DNA of 64,000 nucleotides. Source: Flavobacterium beibuense F44-8. GTDB taxonomy: Bacteria; Bacteroidota; Bacteroidia; Flavobacteriales; Flavobacteriaceae. The position numbers and the translations under genes are program-made. Numbering within the stretch: position 1 is the stretch's first letter; each line of letters starts with the position of its first letter. The DNA lies in NCBI RefSeq assembly GCF_000769915.1, contig NZ_JRLV01000020.1, positions 34,449 through 98,448 of the forward strand, given 5' to 3'. The notes under the pieces were generated by a model, which worked only from the letters and a program-made list of their open reading frames with translations, made no database searches and was not told the DNA's origin. Positions 43,917-53,407 of this stretch are shown piece by piece.

Positions 43917-43942
43917 CTGCCCTGAATAAAACGATAGAAATG

Positions 43943-45022
43943 TTATTTGGTATTGCCTGTCACAGGATTTGAACGCACAAATGTGTTGTTTTTAAAGGAT
44001 ATATGGTAAGTTGATTTGAATAGCTTACTAGGCAAATAATAGTCGGTCGTAATAATTTGTGCACCACTATTACAGGCTTTTTCAAAACGGCTGTAATCAT
44101 TATTTCGGGCTTCGGTAGTACCGGCATCAGCCCTGGTACGTATTATATAACCTTTTTTAACAAGGTCTTTGATATCAGTGTCGGTATCCGGTTCATTTCT
44201 AAATAACCACGCAGCTTCAGGAGTACCCGGTTCGGCATTTACAAAAACAGCACGTCCTTTTAATGACGGATACCCTTCCATGTATAAATCTCTTTTCTCA
44301 CTATTGTTATCTAATATAAAAAGAAACTTACCTCTGGCATCTTTTAGTTTAGGCCAGTTATTGTGTAATACTGCCTCTTCCAGTGTAGCATAATTACCTT
44401 TAACCATATCGGGAGTAATTATTTTATCCCTTCCCAGCACATTAAATAATACACTATCCATCTCATTAAAAAGTTTAGCTGTAAATTTTTCAGGCTGTGT
44501 ACCAAAACGGGTAATGTCTCCGTCTTTAGGTTCAAGTGTTATAAATACAGGTACATGGTCAGGGTGTGCCTCACTCCATTTTCTTAATTTGGTAAGACAG
44601 TCTTCAAAAGTCATGCATTGTGACCTGAAATCAATATCCGGAATATGAAAAACCTTAAAACCCGGTTTCATCATAGCCCCATCGGGATCATAGGGAGCTA
44701 CCGGAGGTATTAAGTCAAGGCCTTTAGGATGGGCATATTTTCCTCCTTCGCTATCGGCATGTATATCTATTTCAAGATTCCTTAATCCCATACCCAGCTG
44801 CTTCTCTATAGCGATATGTTCATACTGCAATCCATATACAGAGTTTGTAGTATCCAGTTTTGCAAGAGCATCCAGTAAGTTTGATTCGATAGCAATTTTA
44901 TAACTGTTGTGTGACCCTATTACCTGTATTTTATTAATAGGTGTATTGTTATCCTGCGCTACAGCATTAAAAAGCGGAGCAGCAAGCATACCAAAAAGAA
45001 TTGGTTTAAGTAACGATTTCAT
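43943..45022 (-). CDS. Secreted Ca2+-dependent phosphoinositide phospholipase C family protein
   Basis: 359 residues with signal peptide (LAAPLFNAVAQDNN). The catalytic entry IQVIGSHNSYKIAIE (His), LRNLEIDIHADSEGGKYAHP and VFITLEPKDGD fit the bacterial PI-PLC-C1 family of TIM-barrel phosphodiesterases. It would cleave glycerophosphodiester or inositol phospholipids outside the cytoplasm. It is divergent from the ECF sigma/SusCD cluster and near a giant PhoD/PhoX protein, which suggests a phosphorus- or lipid-scavenging role. That is inference. Confidence 0.87.
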   Translation of the reverse strand: MKSLLKPILFGMLAAPLFNAVAQDNNTPINKIQVIGSHNSYKIAIESNLLDALAKLDTTNSVYGLQYEHIAIEKQLGMGLRNLEIDIHADSEGGKYAHPKGLDLIPPVAPYDPDGAMMKPGFKVFHIPDIDFRSQCMTFEDCLTKLRKWSEAHPDHVPVFITLEPKDGDITRFGTQPEKFTAKLFNEMDSVLFNVLGRDKIITPDMVKGNYATLEEAVLHNNWPKLKDARGKFLFILDNNSEKRDLYMEGYPSLKGRAVFVNAEPGTPEAAWLFRNEPDTDTDIKDLVKKGYIIRTRADAGTTEARNNDYSRFEKACNSGAQIITTDYYLPSKLFKSTYHISFKNNTFVRSNPVTGNTK

Positions 45023-45246
45023 GGTTGAGAATAATTATGGTGAAGTAATGTGGCGCAAAGTATAAAAGCCATATTAAGCCTTTGTTATTTAAACAAAAAC
45101 AAATCAAAATTTTACGAAAACGTTTTATACATCAGTATCAGCAAATTAGCTCTTCAAGAAATTAATTTAAATATAACTTTCAAGTAAAGTATAGTGCGTT
45201 TACATTTTCTTATTTAGCATTTTTATACAGCCCCTCTGTAAAACAA

Positions 45247-45777
45247 ATGAAAAGTACTGCCGAGTTTGAAAAAATATACACTGCATACTGGGAGAAACTC
45301 TATGTTTTTTCTTTTAAGATAACCCAGGACCGCGACCTTGCCCAAAATATCGTACAGGATATTTTTATCGATTTTTGGGAAAGGCGAAGTGAGCTCGAAA
45401 TCAATTCTGTAGAGAATTATCTTTTCAGGGCAGCAAAAAACCAAATATTTAAACACTACCGTAATAACCGCTTTGACAAAAGCATACCCGAAGAGAAATT
45501 TGAAAATTACCTTATAGAAAATATTACTTCAATAGACGAGGAATTATTAGATAAGCTTTATTCATTACTGGATAAACTACCCGAGAAAAGAAAAGAGATC
45601 CTGATAATGTATAAAATTCAGGAAATGGATATAGACCAGATTGCCGCCCAGCTACAACTATCCAAACAAACTGTAAAAAACCAAATAACATCTGCCCTTA
45701 AACAACTTAGAGCCGAGATGAAAAACATGGATTTTGTCACGGCTTTACTGCTACACCTGCTCTTAACTTTTCTTTAA
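45247..45777 (+). CDS. ECF sigma factor (FecI/SusCD-linked)
   Basis: 176 residues with sigma-70 region 2 (AYWEKLYVFSFKITQDRDLA, QDIFIDFWERR, VENYLFRAAKNQIF) and region 4 (LPEKRKEILIMYKIQEMDID, IAAQLQLSKQTVKNQITSAL). A short hydrophobic tail ends LLLHLLLTFL. It is typical of sigma factors that are freed when a SusC-type transporter signals through a FecR protein. It precedes fecR by 64 nt and SusC by about 1.1 kb. Confidence 0.93.
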   Translation: MKSTAEFEKIYTAYWEKLYVFSFKITQDRDLAQNIVQDIFIDFWERRSELEINSVENYLFRAAKNQIFKHYRNNRFDKSIPEEKFENYLIENITSIDEELLDKLYSLLDKLPEKRKEILIMYKIQEMDIDQIAAQLQLSKQTVKNQITSALKQLRAEMKNMDFVTALLLHLLLTFL

Positions 45778-45841
45778 CAATATCGTAATAATTCACGATA
45801 GTACTATTTCCTCCCTGGGGTACTTATAGACGAATTAGACT

Positions 45842-46783
45842 ATGATGATTAAAAAAGTAAAACATTATCTGGAAAACCTTATCGAAAAAAGTACAGATAA
45901 GACCGCTTCTCAAAAAGAAGAGCAATTGTTAGAAAACTTTGTTCAGCACGAGTATTCCCATAATAACGACTGGGACGAAACTACTATGGGCAACAAGGAT
46001 GATGTTAACAATACCATATACGGTAAAATAAACGACAGTATTAACAGTGAAACTAAAGTAAGAAAGCTATGGCCTGCTTACCTTAAATATTCAGCCGCCG
46101 CCTGTGTGGTAGCCGCTGCCGGAGCCTTTTTCTTTCTGAAAAACGATCCACAGGCTAAAATGCTGGCAATACAAACTACAAATACTATGGACTCCCTTAA
46201 GCTGGGGGATGGTTCTACCATATTCCTGGCGGCTAACTCACAGCTATCGTACCCTGAAAGTTTTACAGGAGATGAGCGTAATGTGACTCTACTACAGGGA
46301 AATGCTTTTTTTAAAGTAGCTAAAGATCCATCGCATCCTTTTGTTATAAAATCAGGAGATATTAAAACCAAAGTACTGGGTACTTCTTTCCATATAAAAT
46401 TATGCAAAGAGAACTGTAATGTTACCGTGGTTACCGGTAAGGTAAATGTATCATCGGCCGGAGAGAGTGTTGACCTGCTTCCAAACGAGGAGGCTGTTTA
46501 TAACAACAATAAACTAACCAAGCAAGTTGTATCACAAACCATTTTAGCCGACTGGTATAAGGAAGATATAGAGCTTAATGATGTAAAACTGGAAGAGGTA
46601 TTCACATTGCTTCGCTATAAGTATGGTGTAACAGTAGACCTTAAAGAAGATGAAATACTAAATACACGACTAACGGTTTACATTAAAAATAAAGCATCAC
46701 TAGACAGCATTTTAGAACAGATAAACTACATAACAAATCAAAAATTTAAAGCCTATGACGATATAATAAAAACTACTAAGTAA
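45842..46783 (+). CDS. FecR-family anti-sigma factor
   Basis: 313 residues. A cytoplasmic N-terminus is followed by one membrane helix (about 82-102, YSAAACVVAAAGAFFFLK) and the periplasmic FecR domain (LGDGSTIFLAANSQLSYPES, GNAFFKVAKDPSHPFVIKSG, VLGTSFHI). A C-terminal STN-interacting DUF4974-type domain ends the protein (LEEVFTLLRYKYGVTVDL). It transmits substrate occupancy of the SusC protein to the sigma factor. Confidence 0.93.
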   Translation: MMIKKVKHYLENLIEKSTDKTASQKEEQLLENFVQHEYSHNNDWDETTMGNKDDVNNTIYGKINDSINSETKVRKLWPAYLKYSAAACVVAAAGAFFFLKNDPQAKMLAIQTTNTMDSLKLGDGSTIFLAANSQLSYPESFTGDERNVTLLQGNAFFKVAKDPSHPFVIKSGDIKTKVLGTSFHIKLCKENCNVTVVTGKVNVSSAGESVDLLPNEEAVYNNNKLTKQVVSQTILADWYKEDIELNDVKLEEVFTLLRYKYGVTVDLKEDEILNTRLTVYIKNKASLDSILEQINYITNQKFKAYDDIIKTTK

Positions 46784-46803
46784 AACACCGCTCTAATAAA
46801 AAA

Positions 46804-46830
46804 AACCGCAGTTGGTGCGAACAACTACGG
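46804..46830 (+). other. Leader hairpin upstream of susC-like gene
   Basis: A 10-bp stem ACCGCAGTTG / CAACTACGGT (one mismatch) with a 7-nt loop, after an A tract and 44 nt before the SusC ATG. No T tract on the plus strand follows, so it looks like an mRNA-stability or attenuation element rather than a terminator. Confidence 0.4.
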
Positions 46831-46873
46831 TCTTATATAAAATTAAGCCATCGTAAAACCAATAACTTAAAAC

Positions 46874-49800
46874 ATGTATTCTAAATTTACTTCTTTTAAG
46901 CTAAAAAACACATTTTTTTTAGTGACAATGCTTCTGACCTTTATAGTCGGTCAGGCAGGCGTGTTAAATAACCCGCCAAAGGTAAGCTTTAAAACAGAAA
47001 AAGCAACCCTGGTGACTATTTTTTCAACTCTAAGTGAGCAATCTAACTACAAGTTTAGCTATGGTGAAAGCATCATAGAAGACAAAACTCTTTATACAGT
47101 ATCATACTCTGCTACAGCGGTAGAAAAAGTACTAAATGACCTTTCTAAAAAAGCTCATTTTACATACAGTATAAACAACAAACTGGTACTTATTAAAAAA
47201 CAGGCTGCCGATAAAAAACTATCGGAAGTTCAGCAAGCTGTAAAAGGTAAAGTACTGGATGAAAACGGAATGCCGTTACCCGGTGCTACTGTTATGGAAG
47301 CAGGTACTACCAATATAGTATCTACTGATATGGACGGTGCCTTTACAATAATGGTAGCTCAGGGAAAAACCCTTGAAATATCTTTCATAGGGTACAAAAC
47401 TCAAAGTATTGTTGTTACCGGAAGTAACATTTCGGTACAAATGGAATCAAACGCGTCAGAACTTGACGAGGTAGTGGTAGTAGGTTACGGTAAGCAAACT
47501 AAGGCCGACCTTACCGGATCGGTAACACAGCTTGAGGAAGGAAACTTCAGAAAAGGTGTTAACGTTTCTGCCGATCAGTTATTACAGGGTAAAGTTGCCG
47601 GTGTAAGAGTTGTTCAGTCAAGCGGTGAGCCGGGTGCTCCAATGGATGTAACCATTCGTGGTGTGGGCTCGATAAGAAGTGGAAGTACTCCCCTTTTTGT
47701 TGTAGATGGTGTGCCTCTTACTAATGATGATGCCAGTCCTGCCGGACAGGACGTTGGTTTTGGTGGCTCAAGAGCTAAAAACCCGCTTAACTTCCTTAAC
47801 ACAAGTGATATTGAATCTATAAGTGTACTTAAAGATGCTTCTGCTGCTGCAATTTATGGAGCAAGAGGTTCTAATGGTGTGGTTATAATTACTACTAAAA
47901 AAGGTAAAAAAGGTGAGGCAGGTTTCACGGTAGACTCTTACTTAGGTTTCTCTAAAGTTTCAAAAAAACTTGATGTACTTTCTGCCAGCGAATACAGAAA
48001 TGCTCTTACAGACCCTGCCTTTGATCATGGTGGAAATACCGACTGGCAGGATGTAATATACAGAAGCGCTGTTACTAAAAACAATGTAATGTCGTTCTCA
48101 AAACAAACCGATACCGGTAACTACTATGTATCTCTTGGACAAATGGACCAAGAGGGTATAGTAAACAACAGTAAGTTTAAGCGTACTTCAGGAAGGATTA
48201 ATGCTTCCGAATCGTTTTTTGACAAGCGTTTACGCGTTAGTGCAAACCTTACTGCCAGTGAGACTGTAGATAACGGTGTGCCTACCAGTGATGATGGTGG
48301 TTCTAACGGACAGCTTATTATTCACACTCTTATGGCAAACCCTACACAACCGGTATTTGACGAAAATGGTGAATACCAAAACTTTAATATGAATGCGCAT
48401 TATAACCCTGCTTACCTTTTAAGCATTTATGATGATGAAACACGTACAGTAAGAGTATTGGGTAACTTTGAAGCTTCTTTAAGACTTGCTAAAGGTTTAG
48501 ACTATAAACTTAACGTTGGTGTAGACCGTTCAATGTCTGAAAGAAATACTACAATATATCCAAACGTAACCGACCTTAATCAAATTGGTAAATACGTTCA
48601 GGGTAACCTTGAGTCAAAAAGTGCGCTTATTGAAGACTACCTAACCTATAACTGGTTTAACGATAAACATAAAGTAGAAATTCTTGGAGGTTTCTCTTAC
48701 CAGAAATTCCAAAGATCAGGAACAAGCTTTAGTATAGAAGGAATAGACGAACAGGGAGTAGGTATAAACCCTGCAGATAACCCTGGGTTTTCAGGCCGCC
48801 AGACAGGTGTAAACGGTTTTGCACAGGAAAACGAACTACAGTCGTTCTTCGGTAGGGTAAACTACGCTTTCAATAAAAAATACCTTGTTACCGCTTCGAT
48901 GAGAGCCGATGGTTCAACCCGATTTGGTGAAAATAATAAATATGGTTACTTCCCATCGTTTGCAGGAGGTTGGGTAATTTCTCAGGAAAGTTTCCTTAAA
49001 GAGAATAAAGCTATAGATAACCTTAAACTTAGAGCAAGCTGGGGACAAACCGGTAACCAGGAAGTACAAAATAAAATCACTAAAGCGAGTTACTCTCTTA
49101 GTGGCGGAGACGGTTACTACCTTTATGATGACCTGGGGCTTGTTAACGGTTTAACATTCTTCAGAACTCCAAACCCTGACCTGAAATGGGAAGTTGTAAC
49201 TCAGTTTGACTTAGGTATCGACTTTAGCCTATGGAATGGTAAGTTATATGGTACTCTTGATTACTTTAACAAAACTACTACCGATGCTATTCTAAACATA
49301 CCTTCTCCACTACTGAGTCCAACACCGGATATTTGGGTAAATATTGACGGAGAAATTGTAAACAAAGGTTTTGAGTTTATGTTAGGTTCTAAAATAGTTG
49401 ACAACGGTGATTTTAAATGGTCGGTTGATTTTAACGGAGCTACACTTGACAATGAAGTGAAAAACCTTCCTGTTTCAGAAATCCTATCGGGTACTATATC
49501 AGGTCCTGGTCAGTCGGGAGTATTGGCAAACATATACAAAAGCGGATATGCTGCCGGTTCATTCTACCTTATTGAACACGAAGGATTTGACGAAAACGGA
49601 GCAGAAATATTTAAAGATCAAAATGGTGATGGTGCCATTACCGGAGATGACCGTGTAATTATTGAAGGTGCACTGCCTAAGTTTACTTATGGTATTAACA
49701 GCCAGATGAGCTACAAGAACTTCGATTTCTCTTTCTCTATTATTGGACAAACAGGCGGATATCTTGTAAACAACACAGGGCTAAATGCACTTAACATTAA

Positions 49801-50143
49801 CAACCTTGCATCAGACAGGAATACTGCTACTGATTATTACAACTCCGGAGCTAACCCTGCAAATGCACCTTTACTGTCTACCCTTTATCTTGAAAAATCA
49901 GATTTCTTAAGGTTAAACTCAGCCCGCTTAGGTTACAACTTTAAAATTAACGACATCAACTGGCTACAGGGACTTAACCTGTATGTAACAGGTCAAAACC
50001 TGTTTACAATAACAAATTATAGTGGTTATGATCCGCTAATTAACAGTGCAAAAGCAAGCGGAGGTAACCAGTCACTGGGTATTGATTATTCCAGCTACCC
50101 TAGTGCAAGAACAATTATTCTAGGTGCAACTCTAAAATTATAA
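46874..50143 (+). CDS. SusC/RagA-type TonB-dependent transporter with STN domain
   Basis: 1089 residues. A signal segment (FFLVTMLLTFIVGQAG) and an STN signalling domain (about 40-110) are followed by a carboxypeptidase-regulatory-like domain (about 122-205: VKGKVLDENGMPLPGATV). The SusC plug has VVVGYGKQTKADLTGSV, VAGVRVVQSSGEPGAP and VLKDASAAAIYGARGSNGVV, and a long barrel ends LGATLKL. The STN domain matches the upstream sigma/anti-sigma pair: transport-coupled autoregulation. The ligand is not predictable, and no glycoside hydrolases are nearby. Confidence 0.95.
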   Translation: MYSKFTSFKLKNTFFLVTMLLTFIVGQAGVLNNPPKVSFKTEKATLVTIFSTLSEQSNYKFSYGESIIEDKTLYTVSYSATAVEKVLNDLSKKAHFTYSINNKLVLIKKQAADKKLSEVQQAVKGKVLDENGMPLPGATVMEAGTTNIVSTDMDGAFTIMVAQGKTLEISFIGYKTQSIVVTGSNISVQMESNASELDEVVVVGYGKQTKADLTGSVTQLEEGNFRKGVNVSADQLLQGKVAGVRVVQSSGEPGAPMDVTIRGVGSIRSGSTPLFVVDGVPLTNDDASPAGQDVGFGGSRAKNPLNFLNTSDIESISVLKDASAAAIYGARGSNGVVIITTKKGKKGEAGFTVDSYLGFSKVSKKLDVLSASEYRNALTDPAFDHGGNTDWQDVIYRSAVTKNNVMSFSKQTDTGNYYVSLGQMDQEGIVNNSKFKRTSGRINASESFFDKRLRVSANLTASETVDNGVPTSDDGGSNGQLIIHTLMANPTQPVFDENGEYQNFNMNAHYNPAYLLSIYDDETRTVRVLGNFEASLRLAKGLDYKLNVGVDRSMSERNTTIYPNVTDLNQIGKYVQGNLESKSALIEDYLTYNWFNDKHKVEILGGFSYQKFQRSGTSFSIEGIDEQGVGINPADNPGFSGRQTGVNGFAQENELQSFFGRVNYAFNKKYLVTASMRADGSTRFGENNKYGYFPSFAGGWVISQESFLKENKAIDNLKLRASWGQTGNQEVQNKITKASYSLSGGDGYYLYDDLGLVNGLTFFRTPNPDLKWEVVTQFDLGIDFSLWNGKLYGTLDYFNKTTTDAILNIPSPLLSPTPDIWVNIDGEIVNKGFEFMLGSKIVDNGDFKWSVDFNGATLDNEVKNLPVSEILSGTISGPGQSGVLANIYKSGYAAGSFYLIEHEGFDENGAEIFKDQNGDGAITGDDRVIIEGALPKFTYGINSQMSYKNFDFSFSIIGQTGGYLVNNTGLNALNINNLASDRNTATDYYNSGANPANAPLLSTLYLEKSDFLRLNSARLGYNFKINDINWLQGLNLYVTGQNLFTITNYSGYDPLINSAKASGGNQSLGIDYSSYPSARTIILGATLKL

Positions 50144-50146
50144 AAA

Positions 50147-51916
50147 ATGAAAAAGAATAAAATATTTACAGTAAAGAGTATAGCAGTAGCACTTGCTGCC
50201 CTGACTTTAGCAAGCTGTACAGACTTGGACGAAGTAATACTTGATGAAGTATTAGATGAAAATATTTATAGTGTAGATGGTGCACTTGCAGCTGCATATG
50301 ACAGATTAGGTGACGGAACTTTTGTAGATAACGGCGGTATGTTTGCCATGCAGGAATATACTACTGATATAGCACTGCTGCCTACCCGTGGTAGTGACTG
50401 GGGTGATGGTGGTAAATGGCGTACAATGCACGAGTTTACCTGGACTCCAAGTAGTGCTGTTGTTACAGATAACTGGACCAGGCTTACCAGTGGTATTACC
50501 CGTTCGTTAACCGCAATTAAAGCCGTTAGTGAAAGTGACATTACCGATAAAGAAATGTTCCTTGCAGAAGCAAACGGACTACTGGCATTTTATACCTACT
50601 ATACTTTAGACCTTTACGGACAGGCTCCTTATCGTGATCCTCTTAATGTTAATGCTCCTGTTGAAATACTACAGGCAGCTGATGCTATTGACGGACTTAT
50701 TGAAGATGTAGAAGCTATTATCCCTGATTTAGCCGAGCTTGGTCAAAACCAAACGCATACAGGAAGGTTTACAAAAGAGGCTGCTTATGCGCTTCTTGCA
50801 GATATGTACCTTAACCGAGCCGTTTATAAAGATCGTTATAATGCAAGTTCATCTTTCAACTTTAACGAAACTGCTGTAGATGGTAACGGTACTGATATGG
50901 ACAGGGTAATTTACTATACTTCACTTCTTATCGATTCTGGTAAATTTAGCCTTAACCCTAACTTCTTTGATAACTTCTCTATTAATAATTCAGGAGGTCA
51001 GGAACACATTTTTGCAGTTGTACAAAAAATAGATAACATCCGTAACGGCGATAACGATCTTGGCTATATGTGTGTTGCCCGTAACCAAAGACCTTCTCCA
51101 GCTAACAGGGGTACTAACGGTGCATGTACAACTCCTGAGTTTTTTGCAAGCTGGGATGGTAACCATGATGACCCAAGGTTCTCAAGAAAATACCAATACA
51201 GCGATGGTACATGGTTTATGAATGATGGTACCGATGTTAGCGTGCCGGCTTCAGATCTTGTACCGGGTAGCAGCGACCTGCCTTGGTTCCACTTTAACAG
51301 CGGATTACTTTTCGGTCAGCAGTATGGTCCTAAACTTACTCAGGCGGGTGGTTTTGAAATGACAGAAGACGGAAGAATTAAAGTATCTCAGTTATTCATG
51401 GAGAAAAGTTCTAATACTCCTATGGTGTTTACTCCTGAGCTTGATTTTGATAACCCTTCTCAGGCAGTATTTGCTCAGGACCAGATTAACCGCGGTGTAC
51501 GTATCTTTAAATTTGAGTATGACCCTGAACAAGGTAACGGATCGAGCAATGTTGATATTCCTTTATACCGTTTAGGAGGTATTTATACCATGAGAGCCGA
51601 AGCTTACTTACGTAAAGGAAATAATGGTTCTGCTCTTGCAGATATTAATATGCTTAGAACATCAAGAACAAGAGAAGCACTTTTCGGAAATGTTCCGGGT
51701 ACAGCTATCTCTTCTATTGATGCCGATATTTTATACAAAGAAATAGGATTTGAACTTTACTGGGAAATGAAAAGAAGACCACAAATGGTACGTTTCGGTA
51801 AATTCGATCTTCCTTATACAGCAAAAGCTGCCACACAACCATTCAGAAGGGTATTCCCTATACCTCAGCAGGCAATGGATGTTACAGATGAACTAGAACA
51901 AAATTTAGGTTATTAG
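50147..51916 (+). CDS. SusD/RagB-type surface lipoprotein
   Basis: 589 residues with a lipoprotein signal (LTLASCTDLDE, Cys about 24). The SusD fold with TPR-like helices has FLAEANGLLAFYTYYTLDLY, GRFTKEAAYALLADMYLNRA and, near the C-terminus, ALADINMLRTSR and FELYWEMKRRPQMVRFGKF. It forms the lid of the SusC transporter. It starts 3 nt after the susC stop. Confidence 0.95.
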   Translation: MKKNKIFTVKSIAVALAALTLASCTDLDEVILDEVLDENIYSVDGALAAAYDRLGDGTFVDNGGMFAMQEYTTDIALLPTRGSDWGDGGKWRTMHEFTWTPSSAVVTDNWTRLTSGITRSLTAIKAVSESDITDKEMFLAEANGLLAFYTYYTLDLYGQAPYRDPLNVNAPVEILQAADAIDGLIEDVEAIIPDLAELGQNQTHTGRFTKEAAYALLADMYLNRAVYKDRYNASSSFNFNETAVDGNGTDMDRVIYYTSLLIDSGKFSLNPNFFDNFSINNSGGQEHIFAVVQKIDNIRNGDNDLGYMCVARNQRPSPANRGTNGACTTPEFFASWDGNHDDPRFSRKYQYSDGTWFMNDGTDVSVPASDLVPGSSDLPWFHFNSGLLFGQQYGPKLTQAGGFEMTEDGRIKVSQLFMEKSSNTPMVFTPELDFDNPSQAVFAQDQINRGVRIFKFEYDPEQGNGSSNVDIPLYRLGGIYTMRAEAYLRKGNNGSALADINMLRTSRTREALFGNVPGTAISSIDADILYKEIGFELYWEMKRRPQMVRFGKFDLPYTAKAATQPFRRVFPIPQQAMDVTDELEQNLGY

Positions 51917-51942
51917 CATTATATTGTTTTCAGTGAAAAAAG

Positions 51943-51968
51943 ACTCCGGCTCACGCCGGAGTTTTTTT
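51943..51968. terminator. Terminator of the sigma/FecR/SusCD cluster
   Basis: Eight-bp stem ACTCCGGC / GCCGGAGT with a 4-nt loop and a T7 tract; an A tract on the left would let it work in both directions. Confidence 0.92.
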
Positions 51969-52038
51969 ATCCTCATATCTAAAAATACTGTTTAGGTTTT
52001 GATTGCTATATTTATACTTCAAATCTAAACTAACTAAA

Positions 52039-52611
52039 ATGGAACGGGAAGCATTAATAAAGTTTATAAAACAAACTATCCCTATATCTCAAAAAGAAGC
52101 AACTACTATTTCAGCGATATTTGAACCTATTACCTATAGCAAAGGAGATTACCTCCTTCATCAAAATGAGATAAGTGATATTTACTTATATCTTGAAAAA
52201 GGACTTATGAGAACTTTTTTATTTGATACCGATGGTAACGAAATAACTACCGATTTCCATAAAGAAAATAATGTGGTTTTTGAGGTTACTTCTTTTTTTA
52301 ACAGAGTAGCTTCTCAGGCTAATATTCAGGCTGTAACTAATTGCAGGGGGTACAGGTTATCATACAGTGAACTCAATACTCTTTTTCATAACAAACCCGA
52401 GTTTCGTGACTTTGGAAGAGCTATACTAGTAAAAGAATTTATAAAGTCTAAAGAACGTAACTATGGTATGATAAATAAAACTGCCGAAGAACGCTACAAA
52501 GCACTTGTAACAAACGATAATAAAATATTACAATATGCCCCATTAAAACACATTGCGTCTTATTTAGGCATTACCGATAGTACCCTTAGCAGACTAAGAG
52601 GTAAACTGTAA
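52039..52611 (+). CDS. Crp/Fnr family transcriptional regulator
   Basis: 190 residues from the ATG at 52039 (an upstream in-frame ATG at 52003 adds only a non-homologous stretch). It has a cyclic-nucleotide-binding-like beta barrel (FEPITYSKGDYLLHQNEISD, LYLEKGLMRTFLF) and a C-terminal HTH (PLKHIASYLGITDSTLSRLR). No Cys cluster is seen, so it is not an Fe-S FNR. This subgroup is frequent in Bacteroidetes with unknown effectors. It is separated from the downstream membrane protein gene by 72 nt. Confidence 0.88.
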   Translation: MEREALIKFIKQTIPISQKEATTISAIFEPITYSKGDYLLHQNEISDIYLYLEKGLMRTFLFDTDGNEITTDFHKENNVVFEVTSFFNRVASQANIQAVTNCRGYRLSYSELNTLFHNKPEFRDFGRAILVKEFIKSKERNYGMINKTAEERYKALVTNDNKILQYAPLKHIASYLGITDSTLSRLRGKL

Positions 52612-52683
52612 AACTTATTTCTTGCCTTTTGTCAAGAACCAAACAAAGGCTTAAACAGAAATTTGTATTGTAAACACTTTATT

Positions 52684-53358
52684 ATGATACAAATTTCAAC
52701 TCCGGCTGCAATAGGGTTTATTATAACCACAGTACTTACTGTATTCTTTTTATACAAAGCCACAAAAAGCATAAAAACACTCATCATCATATCTCTATGG
52801 ATGATTGTAACTACAATATTGGCTTTTAAAGGCTTTTACAGCAATACAAAGGAATATCCACCACACTTTATATTTTTAATTGCTCCCGGAGTATTATTTG
52901 CTGTTATAACAGGTATTGGAAAATCACTCTCAAAAGACAGAATCAGCACCTTACTTAAATGGTTTACAATACTCCATATTATCCGTATCCCAGTAGAGTT
53001 AGTATTATTCTGTCTATATAAAAACGGAGTAATACCTCACCTCATGACATTTGAAGGATATAACTTCGACATCATTTCGGGTATTACCGCACCCATTATC
53101 TATTACTTTATTTTTATTAAAAAAACGCTTGATTATAAGTACCTTTTAGGGTGGAATATCATTTGCCTAATCCTACTTATAAACATTGTAACCATAGCCG
53201 TTTTAAGCGCCCCTACTCCATTCCAGAAACTGGCTTTTAATCACCCAAATGTAGGGGTAACCTATTTTCCTTATGTATGGTTACCAGCTGTAATTGTTCC
53301 TGTAGTTTTATACTCTCATATTATATCCATTCGACAATTACTTAAATCAATAAAATAA
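52684..53358 (+). CDS. Polytopic membrane protein of unknown function
   Basis: About 224 residues from ATG 52684, with five to six hydrophobic helices (PAAIGFIITTVLTVFFLY, FIFLIAPGVLFAVITGIG, YLLGWNIICLILLINIVTIA). No family is recognised. It follows the Crp/Fnr gene and shares the terminator at 53363, so the regulator may control it. Confidence 0.7.
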   Translation: MIQISTPAAIGFIITTVLTVFFLYKATKSIKTLIIISLWMIVTTILAFKGFYSNTKEYPPHFIFLIAPGVLFAVITGIGKSLSKDRISTLLKWFTILHIIRIPVELVLFCLYKNGVIPHLMTFEGYNFDIISGITAPIIYYFIFIKKTLDYKYLLGWNIICLILLINIVTIAVLSAPTPFQKLAFNHPNVGVTYFPYVWLPAVIVPVVLYSHIISIRQLLKSIK

Positions 53359-53362
53359 AAAA

Positions 53363-53382
53363 GGCCGGTATTACTACCGGCC
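53363..53382. terminator. Bidirectional terminator between membrane protein and giant phosphatase genes
   Basis: Eight-bp stem GGCCGGTA / TACCGGCC with a 4-nt loop and A/T runs on each side; it serves the converging genes. Confidence 0.88.
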
Positions 53383-53407
53383 TCCTTTTCATAAAATTAT
53401 ATGTGTA

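Noticed and set aside
45825..45841. TAGACGAATTAG before the fecR-like gene as another LytTR site
   Set aside because: Only one half-site, no 21-bp partner, and it lies next to the start codon.
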